Of a stretch of 64,000 nt of DNA, positions 10,098-22,690 are shown piece after piece. Under the pieces are notes generated by a model. It searched no databases, was not told where the DNA came from, and worked only from the letters and a program-made list of their open reading frames with translations. The position numbers and the translations under genes are program-made. Numbering within the stretch: the first letter of the stretch is position 1; every line of letters begins with the position of its first letter. Source of the stretch: Platanthera guangdongensis (Eukaryota; Streptophyta; Magnoliopsida; Asparagales; Orchidaceae); contig CM077149.1 of NCBI GenBank assembly GCA_039583875.1, positions 155,524,249 to 155,588,248 of the forward strand, written 5' to 3'.

Positions 10098-10935
10098 TGT
10101 TAGATTGTGACACCTATTCGCGCCCGGACCGTTAGGATTGCGCCATGTCACCAATCCGTGGGAATCCCATTTTCCTAATCAAAGCCAAATCCTTTTAGGA
10201 AGTTCATCAAGTGAGATTATTCTCCAGGCTGTCTTTCCCCCTTTGTGCTCGCCAAACATGGAATGACCGGCCCTCTCTTGTGCTATAAAATGGAGGGGAG
10301 GATATGATTCAATTCATCCCAACACCAACAGCGATCCGAAGGAGTTCTTAGCCACCCACCGTTCTCATCCCAGCGGTGTCGGCCGGCGACGGCGGCAGCA
10401 GGTGCGCAAGGGGACGACTCCAGGCGGACGACTCGAGGCGGAGCTATCGGAGCGGCATCCGGTCGAATCCAGTCGGATCGACATCAGGCCGGTCTCCCGC
10501 GGTGGTTCCAGGCAGCGGAGGTGATCCCAGGCAGCGGAGGTGATCCCAGGCGGCGCGGCGACATCAGGCGGCCGAATCCAGGCGAGGTCGGCTTCAGGCT
10601 TACAGTCCAGGCGGCGATTCCACAAAGGAGGTGAACAGTACCACTATCGCCCGGCGACATCACTATCGCAGGCGATAGTCCGGTTTCACCTTTTCGGTTT
10701 TCTCTTCATTGCTCGACCTTACGGTCTCTATTGTAATTTGTACCTCCATACCTTATAGTGGATCTTCTCCGGCGCGCTCTCCCCGTGGATGTAGGAGCTT
10801 CTCTCCGAACCACGTAAATTTTTGTGTCGTCTGTGTGCTTGGAAATGTCGTTCTGTGGTTTTTTATTTTGCGCGATTGTTTTTGCTCGATTTAATTCCGT
10901 TGCGCTACCGCGGTACTCGGTCCGATTGCATAACA
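10098..10935 (+). repeat. C 5' LTR
   Basis: The LTR runs from TGTTAGATTGTGACACC to GCATAACA, with TATAAAA at 10284-10290. Around 10508-10550 a 19-bp unit (AGGTGATCCCAGGCAGCGG) is present in duplicate; the 3' LTR has one copy. Confidence 0.95.
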
Positions 10936-10937
10936 AT

Positions 10938-10949
10938 TGGTATCAGAGC
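10938..10949 (+). other. C primer-binding site
   Basis: TGGTATCAGAGC lies two bases after the 5' LTR and is the initiator Met-tRNA complement. Confidence 0.9.
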
Positions 10950-11092
10950 CAGGTTCCGCGGGGGTGATCGTCTGGGCGTTCTGGTTCTAGATCTGGGTCA
11001 ACGGTAGGTGACGACAAGGTCCACTCCCTACCTTCTCAAGATCTGATCCGAGAACATTTTTCTGATCACTCAGTAGCACTGCGAGCAAAACA

Positions 11093-14000
11093 ATGGCGGC
11101 AAAATTCGAGATTTTCAAGTACGACGGTAAGATCGATTTCGGCTTATGGCAGAAGCGGATCAAGGCGGTTCTCGTTCAGCAAGGACTCCACAAGGCGCTA
11201 CTCGGCAAGGAGAAGTCCGGCGTGAAGAAAGACGAGGAATGGGAGGAACTGGATCTGAAGGCCATCAGCACAATCCAGTTGAGTCTCGCCGACGAGGTCA
11301 TGTACAACGTGGTCGACGCTGACACCACCGTAGACCTATGGAAGAAATTGGAGGAGCTGTATATGTCGAAATCTCTCACAAATAAGCTCTATGTGAAGAG
11401 ACAGTTATACAACTTAAGAATGTCCGAGAGCAACAAGCTGCTAGAACACATGAATGCGTTCAACAAGTTGATCTCCCAGCTGCGGAGCATGGACGTGAAA
11501 GTCGAAGAGGAAGAACAAGCGCTTCTACTACTGTCTTCTCTACCCCAGTCCTACGACCATCTGGTCACCACAATTCTCTACGGAAAGGATACACTCAAAA
11601 TGGAGGAGGTGATAACGACGCTGCTATCGAACGAAATGCGGAGCAAACCCGGCCCCAGCACCAGCGAAGGTTTGTTCGTGAAGAACAAAGAACCGGTCAG
11701 AGGGAGATCGAGAGGCAGAGGGAAGAAATTCAATCGGGCTAGGTCTAAGTCTCGGGACAAGAAGAACCAGTGCCACTACTGCAAGGAAGAAGGGCACTGG
11801 AAAAACAACTGTCCGAAGAAAAAAGCGAAAGAAAGGAATCAGGAACACGCGGCTGTGGCGTCTGACCCCGAGAGCGATGCTGACGTACTCCATGTACACT
11901 CCACCCTCGATACCACCGATACGTGGATCATGGATACGGGATGCTCGTATCACATGTGCCCGAACATAGAATGGTTCACTAGCTTCAGGCAATGTGACGG
12001 CGGTCGCGTTCTGATGGGAAACGACTCGGAGTGCAAGATGCTCGGGATCGGCAGTATCAGAATTAAGATGTTCGACGGAACAATCAGGACCCTTACTGAT
12101 GTAAGATACGTGCCCGATCTGAGGAAGAGTCTAATTTCCCTAGGCACTCTAGAGGCGGCTGGGTGCTCATACACCGGCGAGGGAGGATATCTGAAGGTCA
12201 AGAAAGGCGCTCTGGTGGTCATGAAAGGAGAGCGCTCTGGTACTCTCTACAAACTGATCGGCACTACCATCGCCGGCGACGCGGCGGTTTCTGAGACGAC
12301 AGATGAGGACTCCTCTCTGCTGTGGCATGCTAGACTTGGCCACATGAGCGAGAGAGGACTGCTGGAGCTTCACAAGAAGGGCCTACTGAAAGGAGTCAAG
12401 ATATGCAAGTTAGACTTCTGCGAGACCTGCGTTCTCGGGAAGCAGCACAGAGTGAAGTTCGTGACATCTACGCAGCGGAGTAAGCGGGCACTGGAATATA
12501 TATACTCAGATGTTTGGGGGCCTGCCCTAAAGACGTCTCTTGGTGGGGCCAAATACTTCGTGACTTTCATCGACGATTTTTCGAGAAAGGTCTGGATCTA
12601 CTTTCTGAAGCACAAGTCCGAAGTACTCGAGAAATTCAAAGTCTGGAAGACGACAATAGAAAAGCAGACCGGAAAAAGAGTCAAATACCTGAGATCTGAT
12701 AACGGTGGCGAGTACACCTCAGCGGAGTTCCAGGAATACTGCAAACAGGAGGGCATCACTCGACACCTTACTATTCCTGGTACACCGCAGCAGAATGGCG
12801 TGGCAGAAAGGATGAACCGAACGTTGCTAGAGAGAGCTTGGTGCATGCGGTTATTTGCAGACCTACCAAGGTCCTTCTGGGCCGAGGCCATTAATACGGC
12901 ATGCTATCTAGTGAATCGATCCCCATCGATGTCACTGAATCTGAAATCGCCATAGGAAGTTTGGTTAGGCAGGCCGGTTAACTACTCTGACATCCACATC
13001 TTTGGTTGTCCTGTGTACACCCTTGTACAGGACTCTGAGAAGACGAAGCTGGATGCTAAGTCCAAACGGTGCATCTATCTGGGACGAAAGACCGGCACGA
13101 AGGGGTTCAAACTGTGGAACCCGGATACAAAGAAGGTGGAGGTCAGGCGCGATGTGATCTTCGATGAGGCCTCTATGCTCAAGAAATCTGAGGCTCAGTC
13201 TAAAGAGGTGGAGAAGACTCCAGTCACACCCCTAGAGGTGGAGCTGGAAGGGAGCGACCAAGCTGATGACCACGGTGATTCCTCTGACCCAAAAAATGCT
13301 GATACTGTGCAACCTACGGAAGCAGAGCCGTACTCTATTGCTAGAGAAAGGGCAAGGAGAGAGGTTAGACTGCCTCTCAGGCTACAGGACACGGTAGCGT
13401 ACGCTTTCCAGGTGATCTCCACAGATCCTGGATCTTATAAAGAAGCTGTAGAGAGTAGAGAGAGTTCTCAGTGGAAAGCAGCTATGGAAGAAGAGATGGA
13501 GTCCCTTCGTAAAAATCAGACTTGGGACTTGGTTCGTCTGCCCAAAGGGGCGAAGGCAATCAGTTCCAAATGGATATTCAGGAAGAAGGAATCTACATCC
13601 GGCAAAGACCAGTGGAGATACAAGGCCAGATTCGTTGCCAAGGGGTTCGCGCAGAAGAAGGGTGTCGATTTTGATGAAATATTCTCACCCGTGGTAAAAC
13701 ACTGCTCCATACGGGTGCTTCTTGCGATGGTGGCAATGTACGATATGGAGCTAGAGCAGATGGACGTGAAAACGACGTTTCTTCATGGCAACTTGGAAGA
13801 GGAGATCTACATCTTGCAGCCTGAAGGGTTTGTATAACCCGGTGACGAGAAGAAGGTGTGCAAACTAAGAAGGTCCCTCTACGGTCTGAAGCAGGCTCAA
13901 AGAATGTGGAACAAGAGATTTGATATGTTCATGGTTTCACAAGGATTCAGCAGGAGCCAGTACGACAGCTGCACCTACTACAAATTTCTGGCAAACGACG

Positions 14001-14992
14001 ACGTTCTGATTCTGATGCTATACGTCGACGACATGCTGATTGCGTGCAAGTCAGCTCAGGAGATCCAGTCTTTGAAGCAGAAACTACAAGCTGAGTTTGA
14101 AATGAAGGATCTGGGTCAAGCACAGAAGATCCTTGACATGGAAATCAAGCGAGATAGGAAGCGGGACATGCTTTGGCTTTCTCAGACAGGGTACATTCAA
14201 AAGGTTCTGGAGAAGTTCAATATGACTGAATCTAAGCCCGTTTCAACCCCTCTAGGGCAACAGTTTAGATTATCGTCACAGCAGTGTCCAGACACAGAGG
14301 GAGAACGACAAAAGATGCTCGGGGTGCCGTACGCTAGTGCGGTAGGATGCTTGATGTACGCCATGATCTGTACAAGACCAGATAACGCTCAGGCTGTGAG
14401 CGTAGTCAGCAGATATATGGGGAATCCGGGGCGACAACACTGGGAAGCAGTCAAGTGGATTCTAAGATATCTGAACGGAACGAAAAACGTCGGTTTGCTG
14501 TTTAAGAAGAGCGGAGTCTCTAAAGTCCTAGAGGGATACGTTGATTCCGACTATGCGGGCGACCTCGACCAAAGAAGATCTACCTCCGGGTACATCTTCC
14601 TTTGTGGTGAGGGCCCCATCAGTTGGAAAGCCACTCTGCAGGACATTGTGGCTTTATCTACGACAGAGGCTGAGTACATTGCTGCAGTGGAAGCCGTAAA
14701 GGAAGCTATCTGGCTCAAAGGTCTCGCCAAAGAACTCAGGATTTCTCAGGAAGCGGTGAAGCTGCACTGTGACAGTCAGAGTGCGATTTGTCTGGCCAAA
14801 GACCCGGTCTATCATGCCAGGACAAAACACATTGATGTGCGGTACCATAAGTTGAGAGAGTTCGTTGCTGGCGGAGATATTCAGTTACTAAAGGTGCACA
14901 CTGAGGATAACATCGCAGACATGTTGACCAAGCCGTTGACCGGAGTCAAGTTCAAGCACTGCCTTGACTTGGCTCATATCTGTGCGTGCTGA
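11093..14992 (+). pseudogene. C gag-pol polyprotein with two in-frame stops
   Basis: This is a single frame of about 1300 codons, interrupted only by TAG at 12953-12955 and TAA at 13835-13837. The order is Gag (residues 1-200), zinc knuckle (CHYCKEEGHWKNNC, about 226), protease (DTGCSYHM, about 281), pre-integrase zinc region, integrase (DVWGP about 473, SDNGGEY about 536, NGVAERMNRT about 567), RT with YVDDML near 14022, and RNase H with [16 protein letters not shown] and HCDSQSA. All catalytic motifs I looked for are present. The domain order protease-integrase-RT-RNase H is Ty1/copia. It is the closest relative here of the protein of B and could represent the kind of element that mobilised B, although this copy is broken. 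Confidence 0.9.
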
Positions 14993-15085
14993 TCGTGGTA
15001 ACCCCAGGGAGAGGGGGTAGTTTGCCGGAGGGAGGAGATCCAAGTTTCAGGTGGAGTCTGTCGCGTGAGGCGTCAAGGTGGAGAT

Positions 15086-15904
15086 TGTTAGATTGTGACA
15101 CCTATTCACGCCCGGACCGTTAGGATTGAGCCATGTCACCAATTCATGGGAATCCCATTTTCCTAATCAAGGCCAAATCCTTTTAGGAAGTTCATCAAGG
15201 GAGATTATTCTCCAGGCTGCCTTTCCCCCTTTGTGCTCGCCAAACATGGAATGACCGGCCCTCTCTTGTGCTATAAAATGGAGGGGAGGCTATGATTCAA
15301 TTCATCCCAACACCAACATCGATCCGAAGGAGTTCTTAGCCACCCACCGTTCTCATCCCAGCGGCGTCGGCCGGCGACGGCGGCAGCAGGTGCTCAAGGG
15401 GACGTCTCCAGGCGGACGACTCGAGGCGGAGCTATCGGAGCGGCATCCGGTCGAATCCAGTCGGATCGACATCAGGCCGGTCTCCCGCGGTGGTTCCAGG
15501 CAGCGGAGGTGATCCCAGGCGGCGCGGCGACATCAGGCGGCCGAATCCAGGCGAGGTCGGCTTCAGGCGTACAGTCCAGGCGGCGATTCCGCAAAGGAGG
15601 TGAACAGTACCACTATCGCCCGGTGACATCACTATCGCAGGCGATAGTCCGGTTTCACCTTTTCGGTTTTCTCTTCATTGCTCGACCTTACGGTCTCTAT
15701 TGTAATCTGTACCTCCATACCTTATAGTGGATCTTCTCCGGCGCGCTCTCCCCGTGGATGTAGGAGCTTCTCTCCGAACCACGTAAATTTTTGTGTCGTC
15801 TGTGTGCTTGGATATCTCGTTCTGTGGTTTTTTATTTTGCGTGATTGTTTTTGCTCGATTTAATTCCGTTGCGCTACCGCGGTACTCAGTCCGATTGCAT
15901 AACA
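15086..15904 (+). repeat. C 3' LTR
   Basis: This is the 819-bp partner of 10098-10935, with TATAAAA at 15272-15278. It lacks the 19-bp duplication. Confidence 0.95.
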
Positions 15905-15910
15905 CATAAG

Positions 15911-16740
15911 GTGTTATATGGATTAAAGCAGACCCCCAGGGCCTGGCACTCCAACATCACAACACACTTTCATCAGGAAAGACTCGTGACAAGTAAATTT
16001 GAACCTTCCCTCTTCATCAAAGATGATGTAAATGGTCATAAGCTCATCGTTTACCTTTACGTTCATGATCTCTTGATCACGGGTGAAACCGAAGACACAA
16101 TTCAGGAGTTCAAAAACAAAATGAAAGAAAAATATGAAATGTCTGATCTCGGGCATATGAAGTTCTTCTTAGGCATGCATCAACAACACTATGGGTCTTT
16201 CTTTCTCTCTCAGAAGCTTAATGCCGATGAGCTATTGAAAAAGTTCAGGACTTGGGAGTGTAACCCAAGTCAAACCCCCGTGTGCACAACTTTTCATCCA
16301 ACCAAGTTTAAAGAAGGAGATGAGAAGGCAGAATAAGACACCTACAGGAGCCTCATTGGCTCACTTATCTACCTCACAAATTAGAGGCCCTAGCCTTATC
16401 TACAACCAGAGCAGAATACATGAGAATAACCTCAGTCATCTGTGAAGGCATCTGGATGCAGAACATGATTGATGAAATCACAAGAGAAAAGAAAGGGCAA
16501 TTTTACTCAAGTGTGACAACACCTCCGCAATAGCCTTATCGAAGAACCCTGTATTTCACAGTTGGAGCAAGCACATCGCAATCAGATACCATTTCATTCG
16601 TGAAAAAAGCGAGAACAAAGAAGCGGAGTTAGAACACTGCTCGTCTGAGTTGCAGCTGGCCGACATTCTAACTAACCTCCATCAAAGTCGGTTCAGGAAA
16701 CTTAAATCTGACCTAAAAGTTTGCGAGCCTCCGGTTCAAG
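15911..16740 (+). pseudogene. A pol, 3' part (RT and RNase H)
   Basis: The RT of A resumes after C with VLYGLKQTPRAWH. The catalytic box reads YVHDLL, not YVDD, so the active site is mutated. Reading is continuous to 16336, then about 50 bases appear deleted. RNase H relics follow (LALSTTRAEYM near 16390), then the C-terminal tail in a shifted frame (LADILTN near 16655). Non-functional. Confidence 0.8.
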
Positions 16741-16746
16741 GGGGGC

Positions 16747-17001
16747 TATTGGAAAATGAACCGACCGACTACCATAAAGCTGTGAAGAAGTCTGTGTTAA
16801 AATGTACCTGTTTATTTTATTGTTTTAATGCTAATCAATGCTTTGTGATGCTTTATATTCCCTGTAAACACCTATAAATTCAGATCTTTTATTCGTGAAA
16901 TGTTACGGAGAAAATGAATGAATTACCTTTGAAGCTTGTCGTGGTTCCTCCTCCTCATCTGCTTTTTCCTACATAATTGTGAATGAGATAAAATACTAAC
17001 A
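16747..17001 (+). repeat. A 3' LTR
   Basis: This LTR begins TATTGGAAAATG, a mutated TG start directly after the purine tract AAGGGGGGC (16738-16746), and ends ACTAACA. Confidence 0.85.
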
Positions 17002-17680
17002 TGTATGACATTGCCGACAACAAGATTTATTGAAGGCCTCTTTCTCACCGCCAACTTCCGTTCGCCGGCTCCGTCTAGAAGATGTTGATTGGAACAACAT
17101 CGACACATCAATTCCTGTTCACGAATGGCGCATTGATTGAAATCATATTTTCGACATTCTTTCCCCAACAGCAGCAGCATCAGACTCCCCTCCAGCGTGC
17201 TAACTGGTCATCTTCTCCAACAAATTCCAAACTCTTTTTTTATTCCTATGCCCGGCTTTCAGATCCAACAAGAACTTCTCACCACCAGCAAATTCTGCTC
17301 AAGAAAACCATACTTGCGGGTTTGATCGTTAACACTGAGTAAATCTTTACAAATTGCCAACTGTTAATCCACTTGCAGCTCCAGACAAGTCGGCAGCTGC
17401 TGAAGACAAGTCGGCGCCAAATTGGAGGTTCTTCTTCAACAACCTGCTGCCATGCAGATTGGAGGTTCCCCTTCCACATTACAGATTTCTGTCCCAAAAC
17501 TTCATACAAATCCACTTTTGGGTAAGGGACAGTCTGGATCCAACGCAACTACGGACTTGTTTAATACCTCTTCCGTCAAACTTATAGGCCCAAGATTTGC
17601 GTCGGTTGATTCTACCAATTGGATTTCTAAGTTTGAAATGTTCTTCAAGTATAAGACACCAATCCCCTTGATTATGTTTT
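17002..17680 (+). pseudogene. X gag-like relic, 5' part
   Basis: The first half is a Gln/Ser/Thr/Pro-rich low-complexity reading. Near 17590 a gag-like motif of Ty3/gypsy type appears (PRFASVDSTNWISKFEMFF). It is cut at 17680 by D. The frame continues at 49886 with FMASFYLDKPTSKWCLEF, as expected for the next helix of a Ty3-type gag. Several stops make it non-functional. Confidence 0.5.
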
Positions 17681-17858
17681 TGTTGAGCTATATTGAATAG
17701 ATGTGACATGTGCTTAACAGGTTTGGTTAGGATCCAGATGACATCCATTAAACCGTCGTCGGGGATTTAGGGTTACGCCTATAAATACCCTTATTGGGGG
17801 CAATGTGAAGGTCGTTCCAAACTTGATGGTCATACAGGATGCTTCGAGCGCACTAAAA
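17681..17858 (+). repeat. D 5' LTR
   Basis: The LTR runs from TGTTGAGCTATATTG to GCGCACTAAAA. TATAAATA is at 17780-17787. It contains the TTCCAAACTTGATGG motif at 17815-17829, which recurs in the D interior. Confidence 0.85.
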
Positions 17859-18845
17859 TCCTCGAAGTTTTTTGTTGGTGTTGCCCTAGCCCCCGCTCCC
17901 GTGATACGCTGCTCCTTGTTCGTGTTTTGCTGTAATTGACGCGGCCGATCGGGAGGAAGAATAGGCTCCCGTCGTTCTTGCAGATCGAGACCTCGCCACT
18001 CTCATTTTTTTTTTCTGAAAGATTAGGTCGCCGCCTCTACCGACCAAGAAGAGATCATTCCGCCGCTGCAGGTTTTTCTGTCGTCGATCGGGAAACCTTT
18101 CTGCTCCCGCCGTCTCCTCGCTGTGATTTCTCTATGGCGATTTCACCACTCTATCAAATAAGAAGACCGAATCGCCGATCGATTGGTGTTCTGCGCTGCC
18201 CTAGATCGTGGATATAAGAGTTTCTGCTGCTGTTCGGTGGTAGATCGCCAGACCTGCTCGCTGTCGATCGAAAGAGAAAACCTGATGATGGTTATCCTGA
18301 TCTCACAGCTCAGATCAGGAAGAGAACTAGATTCCAGTCGCGAATCCTGTCATTGCTTCTGGTGCTTTCCAATGTGCTGCTCCTCGCCAGACTTGAGAGA
18401 AATTTATCTTGCTTCTCTAATGTGTGTTGTTGCTGATTCTGTCGCACTCTGGCGCCACTGCTGTCGCCGGAATTAGCCGCAGATTTGTTTTCAGTGGATC
18501 AGAACTCAGTCGAGATCTCGCTTTATCTTGGAATCCCTGACGCTTTCTGGAAATGTGGAAAGCCATATCTCCACTTCGCTGTGATTGTTGGTGTTCTTGG
18601 CACTGTCGAAGGTCTCAGCTCCTGGAAGCAGAGGTCGCTATCAGCGTGCAAGAAAGGTGATCCTGTGAAAATCTTGTAAGGTTTTCTTTTGCTGAACTTA
18701 TTCTCCACCATTGAGATCTAGTCTTTGGCGATTACTCAGCCGGAGAGGATGAATCAATTTTTTTTGGATTGGATCTGAAGGCTTCATCGTCTCCGCGGCT
18801 CAGGTGACCTCTTTCTAATTTTTTTGTGTGTGCTTTAATTTCCTA
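17859..18845 (+). other. D leader
   Basis: About 1 kb of untranslated-looking sequence, CT- and TCG-rich, lies between the LTR and gag. I recognise no primer-binding site, coding domain or repeat in it. Confidence 0.5.
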
Positions 18846-19788
18846 ATGGAACTTAGAAATTTAGAAAGAGACATAATGTCGAAGGATGGCAACCTCTCAT
18901 CTCCTGTGTCGATGATCAAGCTGGATAAATTCTTCAACTATGAGTACAGTGCCTGGAAGCGGAACACGTAGTTCGACATGAAGTACTTAAATATTTTCTA
19001 TACCGTGTAGTCCGATTTTGAGTCTTATAAAGGAGGAGAGGACGATGATAATTGGATCAACGACAAAGATTTTTGTCGTGAATACCTCCTAAACGCCTCT
19101 CAAATAGACTAGCTGAGATGTACAACAAGATGAAAACTATCAAGGAGATCTGGGATGCCCTGGAAGAGCAGTTCAAAGAGGAAGAGAACATGTCCAAGAT
19201 GCACCTGGTAGACAAGTTCATAGCCTTCACTTTCACTGAAGACATGGAGATTCTTCCTCAGGTTGCAGAATTTGAGACCCTCGTGGATAAACTGAACAGT
19301 GAGAACATCCCTCTGACAGTTGGGTTTGTTGCATGAGCTATAATTTTCAAGCTGCCATCGATCTGGTACTCCTTTAAAACAGAGATGTATCGGAAGAAAA
19401 TACAGGTTAGTATAAAAGACCTCAAGCACTTCATCTGCATTGAGGATGAGAATCGGACTAGGCACGCCATGGAGACGGTTAGCAAGCAGAACTCTACTGC
19501 TAAGATGGTCGCACATCCTAAGCGTAAGTCTAAGCCTGGAAAGACTAGATCACACCCCAGTGCACCCGCAGTTGCTGACACTAGCAGGAAGGCTAAGAAA
19601 TTTAAAGGCAACTGTTACAATTGCAATAAGTGGGGTCACTGTGCTTCCGAGAGTAAGCAACCCAAGAGGGGTGAATCCAGCACATCAAAACTGATAATAA
19701 AACTAATACGGTTTATCAGACTACGTCTGCCGACTTTGTTGCGATGGTTGGCAATGGGAAGGCCAGTACAGATTGGTGACTCGATTTA
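18846..19788 (+). pseudogene. D gag
   Basis: The likely start is ATG 18876 (MSKDGN), in frame with ATG 18846. Copia gag is recognisable by KLDKFFNYEYSAWK, IKEIWDALEEQF and the linker region rich in Lys and Ser. The zinc knuckle near 19615 reads CYNCNKWGHCASES, so the last cysteine of CX2CX4HX4C is lost. A frameshift near 19090 and at least three stops are present. Non-functional. Confidence 0.75.
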
Positions 19789-22690
19789 GGTGCTACTTGT
19801 CACGTCTGCAACAATTCAACGCTTCTGGAGGATGTCACTGCAGTAAAAGAGATAGTCACAATTGCAAAAGATGGAGTAGCTGACGTACTGAAGGTGGGAA
19901 ATGTCACTTTGGTACTTTCCTCAGGTACGCGTTTAATGTTGAAAAAATATTAAATTTATACCTACATTAGTTGCTAATTTAATTTCAATTAGTTTGTTAT
20001 GCAATGCTGGTATGTCATTTAACATTAGTGATTGTAGAGTAACCTTAATGGTTCACTCGTATTATTTTGGTTGTGCTTATGTAGTAAATGAGATGTATAA
20101 GCTGAGTCTAACAAATGAAGTAATAAATCAGGTTAACTCAAATCTGATAGATCCTAAGACTTTACATGCAAGACTAGGACACGTGAACTATAAAAAACTA
20201 CTATTGTCATCTAAAACTCACAACATACCCTTAGACACAACAATTAAATTTGACAAATGTGAAATTTGTGCTCAGACAAAGATAACTAGAACACCTTTTA
20301 GTCAGGTTTCGAGGAGCACATAATTACTAGAGTCAATACATTCCGACATATGTGACTACAAAAGTTTTGTCACAAGAGGAGGTTAGAAGTATTTGATAAC
20401 CTTTATCGACGATTACTCTAGGTTTAAGCACATCTATCTTCTTAAATCCAAAGATGAAGCTTTTGAAAAATTTTGTACATTCAAAAATAGGGTTGAAAAT
20501 CAACTAGACATGAAAATTAAAAAGCTAAGAAGTGATAGAGGAGGTGAATATGTCTCGGGGGAGTTCAGAGATTTTCTTTCCAACAATGACATAATTCCTG
20601 AAACCACTGCCCCATATTCACCACAATCCAATGGTATCGCCGAAAAAATAGGACTTTAACAAAAATATTGAATTCCATGTTGTTAACTACTGGCATGCCT
20701 GCGACCTATTTTGGTGAAGTCGTACTCACGTCAAATCACATTCTAAATAAAGTTCCTCATGTTAAGTTGAAGCAAACACCCTATGAGTTTTGATTTAAGA
20801 GACCTCCTAGATTTGATAATCTTAAGACCCGTGGTTGTATCACTTATGTTAGGATACCCGACTCTAGAAGAGCTAAGACTGGACTTAGGACAAACACATG
20901 CGTCTATCTATGATGTGCAGAGGACAGTGCTGCAGACAGGTTTCTAGATCTCTTAACTAATACTATAATAGAATCTAGAGATGTAATTTTTTTTGAGGAT
21001 AAGTTCCTTAAAGATAAAAACATGATGCTTCCAGGTCTGCCAGCATCTAGTATTATGTTTACTATTGAGCCAGAACTAAGGATCTCTGACACTGAGCTCA
21101 TAAACACTAGTGATTTAGAATCTAAAAGGTTATCTAATAGAGAACGAGTGCCTAAAAGCTTCAGTAAATACTTTGTGACTTACCAAGTGGAAGCTGATCC
21201 ATCTACCTATAAGGAAGCGATGCGATCTACGAATTCTCTATTATGAAAAGAATTCATAGATGATTAGATGAACTCTCTCCTACAAAACCACACTTGGACC
21301 TTAGTTGACTTTTCCAAAGGGGCTAGAACCATTAGAAGTAAGTGGGCCCTGAAAAAAGAAGCTTAATATTGATGGGAGTATCGTTAAATACAAAGCACGT
21401 CTAGTTGCAAAAGGATTCACTCAAGTGAGTGGTATAGACTACTTTGATATATACTCACCTATTTTTCATATTGCGACAATTATGATTCTTCTTGTATTAG
21501 CATCTATTGAACATTTTGTCGTTTATCAGATGGATGTCAAGACTGCATTTCTTAATGGAGATCTGACTGAGGAGATCTATATGCACCAACATGAATGATT
21601 TGTCGTAGAAGGTCTAAAAAATAAAGTCTGTGAGTTGATTAAGTCACTCTAAGGATTGAAGCAAGTACCTAAATTGTGGCACGAAAAATTTGACACTTGT
21701 GTTAAAGGCATGCGTTTTAAATGTAGCCTATCAGATAAATGTTTGTACGTAAGAACAAGTTAATATAAAGTTGCAATTATTTGCTTCTATGTTGATGACA
21801 TGCTAATTCTGGGCACTGATCAGTCTGAGGTGAAAGACGTGAAAGTTGCCTTGACGACACAATTTAGCATGACAGACTTAGGTATGGTGAAAACCATCCT
21901 AGGAACGGAAGTGAACTTCACTGAAAATGGTATTACCCAAAGTTAGAGTCACTATGTTAGAAATCTACTTGAGAAGTGGGGTTACGTTAATGACAAGAAG
22001 ATTGAGACTCTATACGATTACAACAATAGATTGAAACTAAAAGAAGGTTCACCTATTAGACATTTGAATTACTCCAAACTCATAGAAAGTCTCATGTATG
22101 CTACAACCTGCACTAGAGCTGACATTGCCTTTACGGTCGATATGTTAAGTTGATTCGCGAGTAATCCTGGGAAGGACCACTGGAATGCCTTAGAAAGGCT
22201 AATATGATACTTAAAGTACACTGAGAAGTATGTTTTATGTTACATTGGACATCTTCTTATGCTTGAGGGGTATTCTGATGCCTTTTGGTGCTCAGAAATT
22301 GCTGATAGTAGATCCACTAGTGGTTTTGTATTTACATTAGGAGGATCAATAGCATGGAAGTCAAAAGCGCAGATGTACATTGCATTATACACTATAGAAT
22401 CAGAACTCTATGCTCTTGCTTCAGTTGAAGAAGAAGCATAGTGGATAAGAGATTTGGTAATATACATTCCAATGACGAGTCTGAAAATGCACTGTATTTC
22501 GATATATTGTGACAATCAAGCTACAAAGACCATTGCTGTAAATATGTTGTTCAATGGAAAGCAAAGGCAACTTAGGATGAAATAGACCTGGTTGACCTAT
22601 CTCACAAGTCAAGGGATAATCTCTCTTTTGAACGTGAGATCAAAAGATAATGTAGTAAATGTCTTTATCAAGGGCTTTTGTAAGGTTCTA
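19789..22690 (+). pseudogene. D pol
   Basis: The order is protease (LDLGATCHV near 19787, DSG altered to DLG), pre-integrase zinc region (LHARLGHVNYKK, 19994-20323), integrase core (IDDYSRF, RSDRGGEY, 20393-20659), RT ([11 protein letters not shown] near 21535, YVDDMLILG near 21789) and RNase H (GYSDAFW, 22259-22441). There are many stops and frameshifts. This is a dead copia pol in the normal domain order. Confidence 0.8.

Larger units (their letters stand above)
10098..15904 (+). mobile_element. Element C: near-complete Ty1/copia element
   Basis: Element C has LTRs of 838 and 819 bp, an exact primer-binding site, one long gag-pol frame with only two stops, and a purine tract AAGGTGGAGAT before the 3' LTR. 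The TSD is CATAAG (10092-10097 and 15905-15910). I count about 20 mismatches between the LTRs, about 2.4%. The 19-bp length difference is a tandem duplication present only in the 5' LTR. C lies inside the RT gene of A. Confidence 0.95.
2524..17001 (+). mobile_element. Element A: degenerate Ty1/copia element interrupted by B and C
   Basis: LTRs of 255-256 bp flank gag, protease, integrase, RT and RNase H relics. Removing B and C leaves about 4.3 kb, a normal small copia length. The primer-binding site is exact and the polypurine tract (AAGGGGGGC) abuts the 3' LTR. LTR divergence by eye is about 10% with small indels, so A is old. The flanks TCCAT and TGTAT are only weakly similar, so the TSD has decayed or is unclear. 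Confidence 0.9.
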
